Shown: positions 1 to 11,091, numbered from the stretch's first letter. The stretch: 64,000 nt of DNA from Pseudomonas sp. P818 (GCF_000418555.1 NZ_ATKM01000016.1:1-64000), one strand, 5' to 3'. The notes: generated by a model not told the origin, from the sequence alone. Made by a program: numbers and translations.

Positions 1-1432
1 GCTCGCCAATGGCCAGTTGCGGCTGTTCCAGCAACTGCTCCAGCAGGCGAATGAAACGCTGATGCAGGCGCTCGACGGTGGCCGCCTCGAACAGATCCAA
101 GGCGTAGTTCCAGTTGCCGGCCAGCTCCTCACCCGGGCCTTCCCAGGTGTGCAGGGCCAGGTCGAACTGCGCGCTGCCGCTGTCCAGGGCGATCAGCTCG
201 GCACGCAGATCGGCCGTCAGTTGCAGGCTGTCCTGCGGGCGCTGCTGGTGGTTGTACAGCACCTGGAACAGCGGGTTGTGGCTGAGGCTGCGCTCTGGCT
301 GCAGCGCCTCGACCAGTTGCTCGAAGGGCAGCGCCTGATGCGCCTGAGCGCCCTGCGCCGTGCGCAACACCTGCGCCAGCAACTGGTTGAAACTCTGCTC
401 GCCGCTCAGCTCGCTGCGCAGCACCTGGGTGTTGACGAAGAAGCCGATCAGCCCCTGGGTTTCGCTCTGCGTACGCCCGGCAATGGGCACGCCGACACGC
501 AGGTCGCGCTGGCCGCTGGTGCGATGCAGCAACACCTTGTAGGCCGCCAACAGCACGGTGAACGGCGTGCAACCCTGTTGCCGCGCCAGCTCGCGCACGC
601 GGGCGGCAAGCGCGGGCTCCACGCGAAAGGCCAGACGCGCGCCACGAAAGCTCTGCTGCGCCGGGCGCGAATGATCGCAAGGCAGCTCCAGCAACGGCTG
701 CTCGTCGCCCAGTTGCTCACGCCAGTAGGCCAGCTGCCGCTCGCCTTCGCCGGCATCCAGGCAGGCGCGCTGCCACAGGGCGTGGTCGGCGTAGCTCAGC
801 GGCAGCTCGGCGAGTGCGGCAGGCTCGCCCTGCACGCGCGCTCGGTAGAAGTGCGCCAGCTCGGTCAACAACAGCTGGATCGACCAGCCGTCGGCGATGA
901 TGTGATGCAGACAGACCAGCAGCACATGCCGCTGTTCTTCCTGGCGCAGCAGGCCGATGCGCCACAGCGGTGCCTGTTCGAGGTCAAACGGGCGCTGGGC
1001 GAACTCACGCGCCAGGGCGGCAAAGTCATCGCCCTGCAGCGGTTCCAGGGTCAGTGCCGGCGCCGCGTCGACGCACTGGCGCGGGTTGCCGTCGGCATCG
1101 GCGAAGAAGCGCGTGCGCAGGCTCGGGTGACGCTGCGCCAGATCGCTGAAGGCGCCCAGCAGCGCAGTCTCGTCCAATGGCCCCTGCAATTGCAGGGCGC
1201 CCGGCAGGTGATAGGCGCTGTTGCCCGGCTGCAGTTGTTCGAGAAACCACAGGCGCTGCTGCGCGTAGGACAGCACACTGCCCTCGGCATCGGCCGCTCC
1301 CGGCGGAACCGGCAGTGCCGAGGCGTCTAGCCCCTGCTCGCGCAACTTGTCGAGGAAGGCGCGGCGCTGCTGCGGCCCTAGGCCGAGAAAGCGACGCGAC
1401 AGCAGCAGGGCTTTGTCATGCAACAGATTCAC
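1..1432 (-). CDS. Non-ribosomal peptide synthetase, N-terminal condensation domain (cut by window edge)
   Basis: This is the first part of a second NRPS gene, reading leftward and leaving the window at position 1. It starts with GTG at 1432, overlapping the TGA of the upstream NRPS (1429-1431) in a GTGA arrangement, so the two are translationally coupled. After a short linker (VNLLHDKALLLSRRF) comes an LCL-type condensation domain with the opening motif YAQQRLWFLEQL, the catalytic HHIIADGWS motif, and the later motifs IGFFVNTQVLR and HQALPFEQLVE. No adenylation domain is inside the window, so the amino acid added by this protein cannot be read. An LCL domain at the start fits an acceptor that condenses with the L-configured residue delivered by the last carrier domain of the preceding NRPS. 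The NRPS assignment is certain; the length and later modules are unknown. Confidence 0.93.
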   Translation of the reverse strand, partial: MNLLHDKALLLSRRFLGLGPQQRRAFLDKLREQGLDASALPVPPGAADAEGSVLSYAQQRLWFLEQLQPGNSAYHLPGALQLQGPLDETALLGAFSDLAQRHPSLRTRFFADADGNPRQCVDAAPALTLEPLQGDDFAALAREFAQRPFDLEQAPLWRIGLLRQEEQRHVLLVCLHHIIADGWSIQLLLTELAHFYRARVQGEPAALAELPLSYADHALWQRACLDAGEGERQLAYWREQLGDEQPLLELPCDHSRPAQQSFRGARLAFRVEPALAARVRELARQQGCTPFTVLLAAYKVLLHRTSGQRDLRVGVPIAGRTQSETQGLIGFFVNTQVLRSELSGEQSFNQLLAQVLRTAQGAQAHQALPFEQLVEALQPERSLSHNPLFQVLYNHQQRPQDSLQLTADLRAELIALDSGSAQFDLALHTWEGPGEELAGNWNYALDLFEAATVERLHQRFIRLLEQLLEQPQLAIGE

Positions 1433-4400
1433 TGAATTTCCTCCAGAGCGCTCATCAGGTCGTCGAGCGCGTCCAGGCGTTCATCGTTGAGGGCCTGGCT
1501 TTCCAGGCTGCGGATCAGGCTGGCCATGCTGGCCACGGTGGTGGCCTCGAAGGCCTGCGCCAGCGGCACCGTGATGCCGCGCGTTTCGCGGATCAGCGCC
1601 AGCAGGCGGGTGGCCAGCAGCGAGTGGCCGCCGAGTTCGAAGAAGTGGTCGTGACGGCCGACCTGCTCCACCTTGAGCAGCTCGCGCCAGAGTTGCGCCA
1701 GGTGCTGCTCCAGCTCGCCCTGGGGCGCCTCGACGCTACGCACCTGCGCCTGTGGCGCCGGCAGTGCGCGGCGATCCAGCTTGCCGTTGGCGTTGAGCGG
1801 CAGGCGCGGCAACAGGATGATCTGCGCCGGCACCATAAAGGTCGGCAACTGCGCAGCCAGCTCCGCTCGCAAGGCTTGCTGATCGATGCTCTGGCCGGCC
1901 TCGGCCACGCCATAGGCGATCAGCTGCGTACCGGCTGCCCCTTCGTGAGCGACCACCACGGCCTGGCGCAAGGGCGCGCTGGCCAGCAGGCAGGCTTCGA
2001 TCTCGCCCAGCTCGATACGTTGGCCACGGATCTTCACCTGGAAGTCCACCCGGCCGACGTATTCGAGCTGGCCCTCGGCGTTCCAGCGCGCCAGGTCGCC
2101 ACTGCGGTACAGGCGCCCGCCCGGTGCGCCAAAGGGGTCGGGCACGAAGCGTTCGGCCGTCAGCCCCAGGCGCGCGGCATAGCCACGGCCCACACCGGTG
2201 CCACCGATGAACAGCTCGCCGACCACTCCGCTGGGCAGCAACTCGAGGTCGCCACTCAGCACGTACAGGCGGTTGTTGTCGGTCGGCTGGCCAATGGCGA
2301 TGGGCTGTCGCCGTGGCGGCGCCGCGTCCAGGCGGTACAGCGCCACATCATCGGCGCACTCGGCCGGGCCGTAGGCGTTGATCAACGGCACCTGCGGGTA
2401 GCGGGCGAACCAGCGCGTGGCCAGCTCATGGCTCAGCGCCTCGCCGGTGGGCAACAGCCAGCGCAGCGCCGGCAGCGCCACGGCCGACGCTTCGAGCATG
2501 CCGTCGATCACCGCCGGCACCGCCTCCAGCACGCTCACCCCGGTATCAGCGACGCACGCCAGCAGCGCCTGCGGATCATGGGTGATGGCATCGGGGATGA
2601 TCTCCAGCGCGCCACCGAACAGCGGCGCGGTGAGCAGTTGCCAGACCGAGATATCGAAGCCGGTGGCAGCGGTCTGGGCGATCACGTCCGCTTCACCGAG
2701 TTGCAGGTAAGGCACCTTGGCCAACTGGTTGTTGAGCATGCCGCGGTGGTTGACCATCACCCCTTTTGGCTCGCCGGTGGAACCGGAGGTGTAGATCAGG
2801 TAAGCCAGGTGCTCGGGGCCGGCGTAGCGCCCGGGGTTGTCGCGGCGGTCGTGCTCCAGCATGTCTTCATAGACCAGCACGCGCGGCGGCTGCGGCAGTT
2901 CGGCGAGCATCGCCTGAACCTGCGCCAGTTGCTCGCGCAGGGTGATCAGCACTGGCGCGGCGCTGCTGGCCAGCATGCGCGCGCTGCGCGCCGGCGGATG
3001 GCGCTCGTCCAGCGCCAGGTAGGCAGCACCGGCCTTGAAGGCGCCGATGATCAGGCTCAGCAGTGGCAGACCACGGGGCGCAAACAGCGCCACCACGTCA
3101 TCGAACTGCACACCGCACTCGATCAGGCCATGACCGATACGGTTGGCCCGCTCGTTGAGTTCGAAATAAGACAGCGTCTGCCCCTGGCAGCGGGCGACGG
3201 TACGGGCGCCCTGCTGCTCGACCTGCGCCTCGAAACGCGCCAGGTAGCTCTGCGCATACCATTGCGGCTGACTCTGGCCCTGGCCCAGCTGGCACAGGGC
3301 GTCGCGCTCGCTGTCATCGAGCAGGCGCAGCTCGCTCAAGGGACGCTGCGGCGCCTCGCTCAGCTGCAGCAGCAGACGACGGAAATGCTCGACCAGCACC
3401 TGCATGTCGGCCACGGCGAACTGCTGGGTATCGAAGCTCAGTTGCAGGGTCAGGCTGGCACCCGGCAGCAGCACCACGGTCAACGGATAGTTGGTGTGGG
3501 TGCGGTTGGCCAGCGGCGTGATGCGGTAGGTTTCGACGGCCTCCTGCACCTCGCCACCGAGCGGTACGTTCTCGAACACAAACAGACTGTCGAACAGCGG
3601 CTGGCCGCGCGGCGTGTCGGCGAGGTTTTGCACCTCGGCCAGGGACAACTGCTCATGCTGACGCATGCCGGCGTTCTGCGCCTGCAGTGCCTGCAACAGG
3701 TGCAGGCCAGTTACCGCCTCACCCGGCACTCGAACGCGTAGCGGCAAGGTATTGATGAACAGCCCCAGCGCCTCTTCGATACCTTCCAGCTCGGTCGGTC
3801 GCCCCGCCACGGTGACGCCGAACAGCACGTCATCACGCCCGCTGTAGCGCATCAGCAGCAGCGCCCAGGCCGCCTGAACGAAGGTGTTGACGGTCAGCTG
3901 ATGACGCCGCGCCTGCTCGGCCAGCGCGCGGGTCTGCTCGGCATCGAGCGCGAGGCTGACATCGCGCATGCCCGCCTCGCCCTGCTGGTGGCGATAAGGC
4001 AGTGGCGTGACTGTATCGAAGCCAGCCAGCTCGTCGCGCCAGTAGCGGCGACTGGCCGCCTCGTCCTGGCGTGCAAGCCAGGCGATGAAGTCGCGATAGG
4101 GTCGCGCCGGGGGCAGTTGCAGGCTGCGCCCAAGCAGGCGAGCGCGGTACTGGGCGAAGAACTCGGCCAGCATCAGGCCGCGGCACCAGGCGTCGATCAG
4201 GACATGGTGATGGCTCTGCACGATGCGCCAATCGGCCTCGGCGAATTTCACCAGGCGCAGGCGCAGCAAAGGCGCCCGGGTGAAATCGAAGCCGCGCTGA
4301 CGCTCCTCGCGCAGAATCGACTGCAACCTGGCCTCGGCTTCATCGCGCGGCAGCTCGCTGAAGTCGAGGAACTGCACGGGCGACGGCACCTGGCGCAGCA

Positions 4401-7400
4401 CCAACTGATGCGGCGTCCCTTCCAGGTTGCAGAAGGCCGTGCGCAACGCCGGATGACGCTGCACCACCTGCTGCCAGGCATGGGTGAAGGCGTCGACATC
4501 CAGCGCGCTGGCCACGGCGTACTGGTCCTGCATCAGGTAGATGCCGCTGCCCTGCTCCAACTGGCTGTGCAGGAGGATGCCCTGCTGCATCGGCGCCAGC
4601 GGGAACAGATCCTCGATCTGCTGCGGCGCATAAGGCAAGGCGTCGAGTTGCGCCTGGCCGAGCGTTGCCAGCGGGAAATCAGAAGGTGTCAGGCTACCGG
4701 CTCCGGGCGCGCAGCAATGCTCGATCAACTGCCGCAGCGCCTGCTCGTACAGATCCAGCAGCCGCTCGACGGTGCTCGTCTCGAAGCGTGCGCGGCTGTA
4801 GGTCAGCATCAGTTGCAGGCAACCGCCACGCACCTGGCCGTCGATAGCCAGGGCATTGGCCAGCGGGCCGCTACCGTCGCGTGGCGCGCCGCTCGCTTCA
4901 TCGGCCAGACGCCAGCGTGCACCGGCCTGGTCATCGAAACGGCCCAGGTAGTTGAAGGTCAGCCCCTGTCCCGTCAGCTCCTCCAGCGGAGCCTTGGCCA
5001 GGTACTTGAGCACGCCGTAGCCGATGCCCTTGTCCGGCACCTGACGCAGCCCCTCCTTGACCTGCTTGAGGGTCGCGCCAAGGTCATCGCCGGCCTCCAA
5101 TGCCACGGGGTAGAGACTGGTGAACCAGCCCAGCGTGCGGCTCAGATCGAGCTGATCGTCCTCGCGGCCATGGCCCTCCAGGCTGATCACCGTACGTCGG
5201 CGCCCACTCCACTGCCACAAGGCCTGGGCCAGCGCTGCCAGCAGCACGTCATTGATCTGCGTGCGGTAAGCCGCCGGCACCTCGCCGAGCAGGCGCGCGG
5301 TGGCGGTGGCATCGAGCTGCAAGTGCAACTGGCCTGCGTCGGCGACCTTGGCGCTGCCGTCGGGGCGGTCGCAGAGCAGGCAAGCTTCGGCGGCGCTGAA
5401 GCCCTGCCAGTACGCCAGTTGTGCCGCCAACTGCGGGCTGCTGGCCAGGGTCTGCAGATGCGCCGACCATTGCCGGAAGCTGGTCGCAACGGCGGCGAGG
5501 CTGATCGTCTGTCCGGCCAGTCGCTGCGCGTAGGCCTGCTGCAGATCTTCGAGCAGCACGCGCCAGGACACACCATCGACCGCTAGGTGGTGGACGACCA
5601 GCAACAGACGATTACGCCCGTCCGGCAACTGCGCCAATACCGCGCGCAGCAACGGGCCGCGCTCGATATCCAGGCTGCGCTGAGCCTCGTCGCACAGCGC
5701 CGGCAGATCGGCGGCGGCCACCTGGCACACCCACAGCAGCTCCTGCTCGGGCTGCGCGCCACGATAGCGCTGCTGCCAGTTGCCCTGCCCGTCCTGCTGG
5801 AAACTCAGCCGCAGGCTGGCGTGATGACACACCACGGCCTGCAGCGCCTGCTCCAGTTCACGGGCGTCGAGCGGCTCGTCCGCTGCCAGCAGCAGAGACT
5901 GGTTCCAGTGGCCGAGGCGCGCCGGAGGCTGGGCGAAGAAGCGCGCCTGGATCGGCGTCAGGGCAAAGGCGTGAGTCACCTCTGCGTTGGCACTTGCGGG
6001 TGCCGCTGGCATCTCTGCCACGACGGCGACCTGCGCCAGTTCGGCGATGCTCTGCTTCTCGAACAGTTGCTTGGGCGTCAGGCGAATACCCTGGCGCCGC
6101 GCCCGGGCGATGATCTGCAGGCTGAGGATGGAGTCGCCGCCAAGGGCGAAGAAGTTGTCGTGACGGCCGACGCGCTCGACCTTGAGCACCTGCTGCCAGA
6201 GTGCTGCCAGTTGCGTCTCGACGCCCTCGTGCGGCGCCTCGAAGCCCTGCTCTGCCGCCTGCGGCTGCGGTAACGCCTGCCGGTCGAGCTTGCCATTGGC
6301 GGTCAACGGGAAGCGTTCGAGCAGCAGCACATGGCTCGGCAGCATGTAATCGGGTAGACGCTCGGCCAGTTGTGCCTGCACATGCGCGGGGTCGAGAGAA
6401 GACTCCTGCGCAACCACATAGGCGAGCAACTGGCCGCGTTCGTCCAATTGCACATAGGCATCGGCGACGCCCGCCAGGCCGCGCAGCTGCTCGACGATCT
6501 CGCCAAGAGCGACGCGGTAGCCGCGTACCTTGACCTGGTCGTCACCACGCCCGAGGAATTCGATACGCCCGTCGGTCAGCAGGCGCGCACGGTCGCCGGT
6601 GCGATACAGGCGCTCACCGTTGGCGAAGGGATCGGGCAGGAAACTCGCTGCCGTCAGCCCCGGACGATCGAGATAGCCGCGTGCCAGACCAGGCCCGCCC
6701 AGGTACAGCTCGCCAACCGCACCTTGCGGTAGCGGCGTCAGCGCTGCATCCAATACCAGGGCGCGGACGTTGGGCAATGGCCGGCCAATCGGCACCACGC
6801 CGCTCAACGCTGCCAGCTCGGCGTCCGTGACCTCGTGAGTCAGCACACCGACCGTGGTCTCACTGGGACCGTAGTGGTTGATCACCCGGCATTGCGGGCG
6901 CAGGCGCTTGACCTCCTTCACCAGCTCGGCCGGCAGCGCTTCGCCGCCGAAGATCAGCGCATGCGCAGGTATCGCCCGCGACCCCGCGCCGGCCTGCAAC
7001 AGGCCAGCCAGATGAGTCGGCACGATCTTGAGAATGCCGACCTGCTGCGTGCTCAGGTAGTCCGCCAGGCTATCGGCATCGGCCACGGTTTCCGCGCTCA
7101 GCAGGTGCAGGGTACGCCCGGACAGCAGCGCGCCGAACAGCACGGTATGGCCCAGGTCGGCCGCAACGGTGGACACCATCGCCATGCTCGCCTCGGGCGC
7201 CAGGGCCAGTTGTTCCAACAGGCCCTGCACGTAGTCGGCCAGGGCCGCATGGCTGATCATCGCCCCCTTGGGCTGGCCGGTGGTGCCGGAGGTGTAGATC
7301 AGATAGGCCGCCTGCTGCGGGTGCACCGGCACGCTCGGCGCAGCGCTGGTCTGCTGACGCCACGGCGCATCGGCGCTGAAGTCCAATTGCGGGCCATTGA

Positions 7401-10400
7401 AGCCTTGCACCGACCCAGATTCACAGAGCAGTACCACACAGGCGCTGTCGGCCAGGACGAACGCCTGACGCTGCGCCGGCCAGGCCGGATCGAGCGGCAC
7501 GAAGGCGGCGCCGACCTTGAGCGCAGCCAGCAGCCCGATGACGAAAGCCGGCGAACGCTGCAGGCACAGGCCGACGCGCTGCTCCGGCGCCACACCCAGG
7601 GCGAGCAGGTGCTGCGCCAGTTGATTGGCCTGGGTGTCCAGCGCGGCGAAGCTGTAGGGCACGCCGTCGTGCATCAATGCCACGGCCTCGCCGTGCACCT
7701 GCGGCTGCCACAGACCGAGCACCGTCGCAGCGGCGAACTTGCGCTCGACGCCCACGACCTGCGCTGGCTGCGCCGCGAGTTGCAGGCTGGCCAGCGGCGC
7801 TTGTGGCTGCGCCAGCAATTGCGCCAGCAGATGTTCGAAATCGGCGGCGAAACCAGCGATGCGCGGCGCTTCGAACAGATCCTGCGCATAGGTGAACGCG
7901 GCCTCAATGCCCCCGGGCAGGTCAGTGATATCCAGCCCCAGATCGAAGTGCGCGGCCTGCTCGTCCAGCTGCCGCGCGCTGAGGGTCACGCCAGGCAGCG
8001 CCAGATCCTGAGCCAGGACGAACTGCTGGGTGAACTTCACCTGAAACAGCGGGTTGTGGCTGAGGCTGCGCTGCGGCGCCAGCGCATCGACCAGTTGCTC
8101 GAACGGCAGCAACTGGTGATCCTGCGCGCCGAGGGCCGCTGCCCGCACCTGCGCCACGACATCGGCGAAACTGTGCTCGCCGCCGAACTCGCTGCGCAGC
8201 ACCTGGGTGTTGACGAAGAAACCGATCAGCGCCTCGGTTTCCCGGCACACGCGCCCGGCACTGGGCACGCCGACGCGGATATCGCGCTGGCCGCTGTAAC
8301 GCTGCAACTGCACCTTGAAGGCGGCCAGCAACAGCATGAACAGAGTGACGTCCTGATCCGCGGCATGGGCGCGCAGGCGCTGGCTCAACGCCTCATCGAG
8401 ACGAATGGCGTGGCGCGCGCCGCGATGACTCTGCCGCGCCGGGCGCGGGTGGTCGGCAGGCAGTTGCAGCAACGGCTGCTCATCGCCCAGTTGCCGTTTC
8501 CAGTAAGTCAGCTGACGCTCCCCCTCGCCCGCCTGCAGCCAGCGTCGCTGCCAGATGGCGTAGTCGGCGTACTGCACCGGCAGTGCCGGCAGGTTCGGCG
8601 CCTGGCCGAGGACATGACCCGTGTAGAGCTGGGCGAACTCGCGGATCAGTACCTGAATCGACCAGCCGTCGCAGATGATGTGGTGCATCACCAGCAGCAG
8701 ACGCTGATCGCCCTCGCTCACCCGCACCAGAGCGAGATGCCACAACGGCCCTTGCTGCAGATCCAGCGGCAGGTTCATCCGCTCCTCGCGCAGGCGCGCC
8801 AGTGCCGCCTCGGCGTCGGCCTCGCCACGCAGATCGAAATGCGCCAGGTCGACCGTAAAGGGCGGATCGATGCGCTGCAGCGGCACGCCGTCCTCTTCGC
8901 CAGCGGCGAAGCGCGTGCGCAGGCTCTCGTGGCGACTGACCAGGTCATCGAAGCTGCGCTGCAGCGCCGCCTCGTCGAGCTGCCCCTGAAACCGCAGCTC
9001 ACCGCCCAGCCGGTAGGCGCTGGCGTCACCCTGCAGACGCTCGAGAAACCACAGGCGCTGCTGCGCATAGGATTGCGCGCACTGCGCGTCACGCACTTCG
9101 GCCTGCAGGGGTGGCACCTGCCGGGCCGTGCGCGGCTGCGCCGCGACCCAGGCGCTGAAATCCCCCAGACGCGGGCGTTCGAACAGGCTGTCGGCCTGCA
9201 GCTCCAGCCCCAGCTCGGCGTTGAGACGCGCCAGCACCTGCATCACGCCCACCGAATCCCCGCCGCGAGCGAAGAAGTGGTCGCCCTCCTCCAGGTCCGT
9301 GCAGCCCAATACTTCCTGCCAGGCCTGCAGCACCTGCGGCAGCACGGTGCTGGCTTGCGGCGCGTGGCTCGCCACCTCGGCGCCCTGCAGGCGCCCCTTG
9401 TACCACTGGGCGAAGGTGGCCAGGCTGCCGTTCTGCCAGCCGCTGCGGCAGGCCGAGCGCTGCAGCTTGCCGCTGGTGGTGCGTGGCAAGGTGCCCGGCT
9501 CGAGCAGCAGGATCAGCTGCGGCGCCAGCTGGAAGCGCTCGCCCATGCCGTCGGCGATGCGCTGGCAGATCATCTCGGCGCTGATCAGCTTGCGCACGTT
9601 GCGGCTGATCTCCAGCGCCAGGCCGACGCCCTCGATTCCCTGTTCGTCGGTGACGGCGAATGCGGCGATACGCCCCTGGCGCAGCAGCTCGATATCCTGC
9701 TCCAGCGCCTGCTCGATATCCTGCGGGTAATGGTTCTGGCCATTGAGGATGATCAGATCCTTCAGGCGCCCGGCAATGAACAGCTGACGCTCGCGTACCA
9801 CGCCCAGATCGCCGGTGCGCAGCCAGCGCTGGCCATCACGCTCGACGAAGGCCTCTGCGGTCGCTTCGGGGTTGCGCCAGTAGCCCTGGGCGATGCTCGG
9901 CCCGGCGATCCAGATCTCACCGACCTGATCGTCCCCCAGCACCTGAAGCGTCTGCGGCTCGACGATGCGCAGCGGGTGCTCGGCATCGCTCCAGCCACAG
10001 GCTGGCAAACGGCTGTCCGCCTGGCCCGCTGTGCTGCTGGCGAACGTCTCCACCTGCGGCTCGCGCTCGGCGGCATCGACGCACACATACAGCGTCGCTT
10101 CGGCCAGACCGTAGCTCGGCGCCAGCGCCTGGGCACTGAAGCCCGCCGCCGCAAAGCGCTGACTGAAGGCCCGCAGGGTGTCCAGGCGGATTGGCTCGGA
10201 GCCGGAAAACGCCAGACGCCAGCTACTCAGATCGAGTGTTTCCAGGCTGCTTTGCGGCACACGCTCGGCGCACAGGCGATAAGCGAAATCCGGCCCGCCG
10301 GAGAAAGTGCCACCGTATTGGCTGATGGCCTGCAACCAGCGCGCTGGCCTGGCGAGGAAGAAGTTCGGCGCCATCAGCGTCAGGGTGCCGCCATGCAGGA

Positions 10401-11091
10401 TCGGCAGCAGCAGCCCGGCCATCAGCCCCATGTCGTGATACAGCGGCAACCAGCTGACCCAGGACTCCTCGCGACTGGCATTGAAACCACGGCTCATGCT
10501 GCGCTCGTTGGCCAGCAGGTTGGCGTGGCTGACCATCACGCCCTTGGGCGCACGGGTGGAACCCGAGGTGTATTGCAGGAAAGCCAGCGCATCGCTGGTG
10601 ATCAGCCGTGGCTGGTAGCCGGCACGGTCGTGGGCATCGACATCCTCGATGGCGATCATCTGCGCCTCGGGCGCGAGCAGCGGCTGCAGGTCCGCCTGGC
10701 AACGCCGGATCACCTCGCGCGGCGCCAGCACCACCATGGGTTGGGCATCGAGCAGAATGCCGGTGAGGCGCTCGACGTGCATCTGCCGGTTGTTCTCCGG
10801 CGGAAAGGCCGGCACCGCGATCACGCCGGCGTACAGGCAACCGAAGAAGGCAGCGGCATAATCTGCGCCGCTGGGCAGCATCAGCACGCAACGCTCGCCA
10901 GCCTGACAGCCCAGACGCTGCAGCAGGCCAGCCACGGCCAGTGCCTGCTCGCGCAGCTCGGCATAGGTCGTCAGCAGCGGCTCGCCCTGATCCGCCACGA
11001 TATGCCGGACGGCCACACGGCCCGGCGCGCGCTCGGCGTGATAGTCCAGAATGTCGGCAAAGTGCTGCGCCTGATCCACCATCGATCTCAT
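1429..11091 (-). CDS. Siderophore-type lipopeptide NRPS: FAAL-PCP-C-A(Asp)-PCP-E-C-A(Dab)-PCP
   Basis: A 3220-residue NRPS. Approximate order: fatty-acyl-AMP ligase-like domain (1-570, YTSGSTRAPKGVMVSH), carrier with GGDS near 613, LCL condensation domain (HHIICDGWS near 802), adenylation domain (about 1110-1615, IYTSGTTGQPKG), carrier with GGDS near 1654, epimerisation domain (HHLAVDGVSW near 1832), DCL condensation domain (HHHVLIDAW near 2293), adenylation domain (about 2610-3115) and carrier with GGHS near 3155. Read by alignment to GrsA, the first A-domain code is D-L-T-K-I-G-H-V-G-K, which matches the Asp code; the second is D-I-W-E-L-T-A-D-D-K, which I associate with diaminobutyrate. 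The architecture resembles PvdL in beginning with an acyl ligase and implies an N-acyl-D-Asp-Dab start. I chose ATG 11091; ATG 11082 and an upstream GTG-class start at 11148 are alternatives. It lies 3' of the N-monooxygenase gene, probably in the same transcript. Confidence 0.93.
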   Translation of the reverse strand: MRSMVDQAQHFADILDYHAERAPGRVAVRHIVADQGEPLLTTYAELREQALAVAGLLQRLGCQAGERCVLMLPSGADYAAAFFGCLYAGVIAVPAFPPENNRQMHVERLTGILLDAQPMVVLAPREVIRRCQADLQPLLAPEAQMIAIEDVDAHDRAGYQPRLITSDALAFLQYTSGSTRAPKGVMVSHANLLANERSMSRGFNASREESWVSWLPLYHDMGLMAGLLLPILHGGTLTLMAPNFFLARPARWLQAISQYGGTFSGGPDFAYRLCAERVPQSSLETLDLSSWRLAFSGSEPIRLDTLRAFSQRFAAAGFSAQALAPSYGLAEATLYVCVDAAEREPQVETFASSTAGQADSRLPACGWSDAEHPLRIVEPQTLQVLGDDQVGEIWIAGPSIAQGYWRNPEATAEAFVERDGQRWLRTGDLGVVRERQLFIAGRLKDLIILNGQNHYPQDIEQALEQDIELLRQGRIAAFAVTDEQGIEGVGLALEISRNVRKLISAEMICQRIADGMGERFQLAPQLILLLEPGTLPRTTSGKLQRSACRSGWQNGSLATFAQWYKGRLQGAEVASHAPQASTVLPQVLQAWQEVLGCTDLEEGDHFFARGGDSVGVMQVLARLNAELGLELQADSLFERPRLGDFSAWVAAQPRTARQVPPLQAEVRDAQCAQSYAQQRLWFLERLQGDASAYRLGGELRFQGQLDEAALQRSFDDLVSRHESLRTRFAAGEEDGVPLQRIDPPFTVDLAHFDLRGEADAEAALARLREERMNLPLDLQQGPLWHLALVRVSEGDQRLLLVMHHIICDGWSIQVLIREFAQLYTGHVLGQAPNLPALPVQYADYAIWQRRWLQAGEGERQLTYWKRQLGDEQPLLQLPADHPRPARQSHRGARHAIRLDEALSQRLRAHAADQDVTLFMLLLAAFKVQLQRYSGQRDIRVGVPSAGRVCRETEALIGFFVNTQVLRSEFGGEHSFADVVAQVRAAALGAQDHQLLPFEQLVDALAPQRSLSHNPLFQVKFTQQFVLAQDLALPGVTLSARQLDEQAAHFDLGLDITDLPGGIEAAFTYAQDLFEAPRIAGFAADFEHLLAQLLAQPQAPLASLQLAAQPAQVVGVERKFAAATVLGLWQPQVHGEAVALMHDGVPYSFAALDTQANQLAQHLLALGVAPEQRVGLCLQRSPAFVIGLLAALKVGAAFVPLDPAWPAQRQAFVLADSACVVLLCESGSVQGFNGPQLDFSADAPWRQQTSAAPSVPVHPQQAAYLIYTSGTTGQPKGAMISHAALADYVQGLLEQLALAPEASMAMVSTVAADLGHTVLFGALLSGRTLHLLSAETVADADSLADYLSTQQVGILKIVPTHLAGLLQAGAGSRAIPAHALIFGGEALPAELVKEVKRLRPQCRVINHYGPSETTVGVLTHEVTDAELAALSGVVPIGRPLPNVRALVLDAALTPLPQGAVGELYLGGPGLARGYLDRPGLTAASFLPDPFANGERLYRTGDRARLLTDGRIEFLGRGDDQVKVRGYRVALGEIVEQLRGLAGVADAYVQLDERGQLLAYVVAQESSLDPAHVQAQLAERLPDYMLPSHVLLLERFPLTANGKLDRQALPQPQAAEQGFEAPHEGVETQLAALWQQVLKVERVGRHDNFFALGGDSILSLQIIARARRQGIRLTPKQLFEKQSIAELAQVAVVAEMPAAPASANAEVTHAFALTPIQARFFAQPPARLGHWNQSLLLAADEPLDARELEQALQAVVCHHASLRLSFQQDGQGNWQQRYRGAQPEQELLWVCQVAAADLPALCDEAQRSLDIERGPLLRAVLAQLPDGRNRLLLVVHHLAVDGVSWRVLLEDLQQAYAQRLAGQTISLAAVATSFRQWSAHLQTLASSPQLAAQLAYWQGFSAAEACLLCDRPDGSAKVADAGQLHLQLDATATARLLGEVPAAYRTQINDVLLAALAQALWQWSGRRRTVISLEGHGREDDQLDLSRTLGWFTSLYPVALEAGDDLGATLKQVKEGLRQVPDKGIGYGVLKYLAKAPLEELTGQGLTFNYLGRFDDQAGARWRLADEASGAPRDGSGPLANALAIDGQVRGGCLQLMLTYSRARFETSTVERLLDLYEQALRQLIEHCCAPGAGSLTPSDFPLATLGQAQLDALPYAPQQIEDLFPLAPMQQGILLHSQLEQGSGIYLMQDQYAVASALDVDAFTHAWQQVVQRHPALRTAFCNLEGTPHQLVLRQVPSPVQFLDFSELPRDEAEARLQSILREERQRGFDFTRAPLLRLRLVKFAEADWRIVQSHHHVLIDAWCRGLMLAEFFAQYRARLLGRSLQLPPARPYRDFIAWLARQDEAASRRYWRDELAGFDTVTPLPYRHQQGEAGMRDVSLALDAEQTRALAEQARRHQLTVNTFVQAAWALLLMRYSGRDDVLFGVTVAGRPTELEGIEEALGLFINTLPLRVRVPGEAVTGLHLLQALQAQNAGMRQHEQLSLAEVQNLADTPRGQPLFDSLFVFENVPLGGEVQEAVETYRITPLANRTHTNYPLTVVLLPGASLTLQLSFDTQQFAVADMQVLVEHFRRLLLQLSEAPQRPLSELRLLDDSERDALCQLGQGQSQPQWYAQSYLARFEAQVEQQGARTVARCQGQTLSYFELNERANRIGHGLIECGVQFDDVVALFAPRGLPLLSLIIGAFKAGAAYLALDERHPPARSARMLASSAAPVLITLREQLAQVQAMLAELPQPPRVLVYEDMLEHDRRDNPGRYAGPEHLAYLIYTSGSTGEPKGVMVNHRGMLNNQLAKVPYLQLGEADVIAQTAATGFDISVWQLLTAPLFGGALEIIPDAITHDPQALLACVADTGVSVLEAVPAVIDGMLEASAVALPALRWLLPTGEALSHELATRWFARYPQVPLINAYGPAECADDVALYRLDAAPPRRQPIAIGQPTDNNRLYVLSGDLELLPSGVVGELFIGGTGVGRGYAARLGLTAERFVPDPFGAPGGRLYRSGDLARWNAEGQLEYVGRVDFQVKIRGQRIELGEIEACLLASAPLRQAVVVAHEGAAGTQLIAYGVAEAGQSIDQQALRAELAAQLPTFMVPAQIILLPRLPLNANGKLDRRALPAPQAQVRSVEAPQGELEQHLAQLWRELLKVEQVGRHDHFFELGGHSLLATRLLALIRETRGITVPLAQAFEATTVASMASLIRSLESQALNDERLDALDDLMSALEEIQ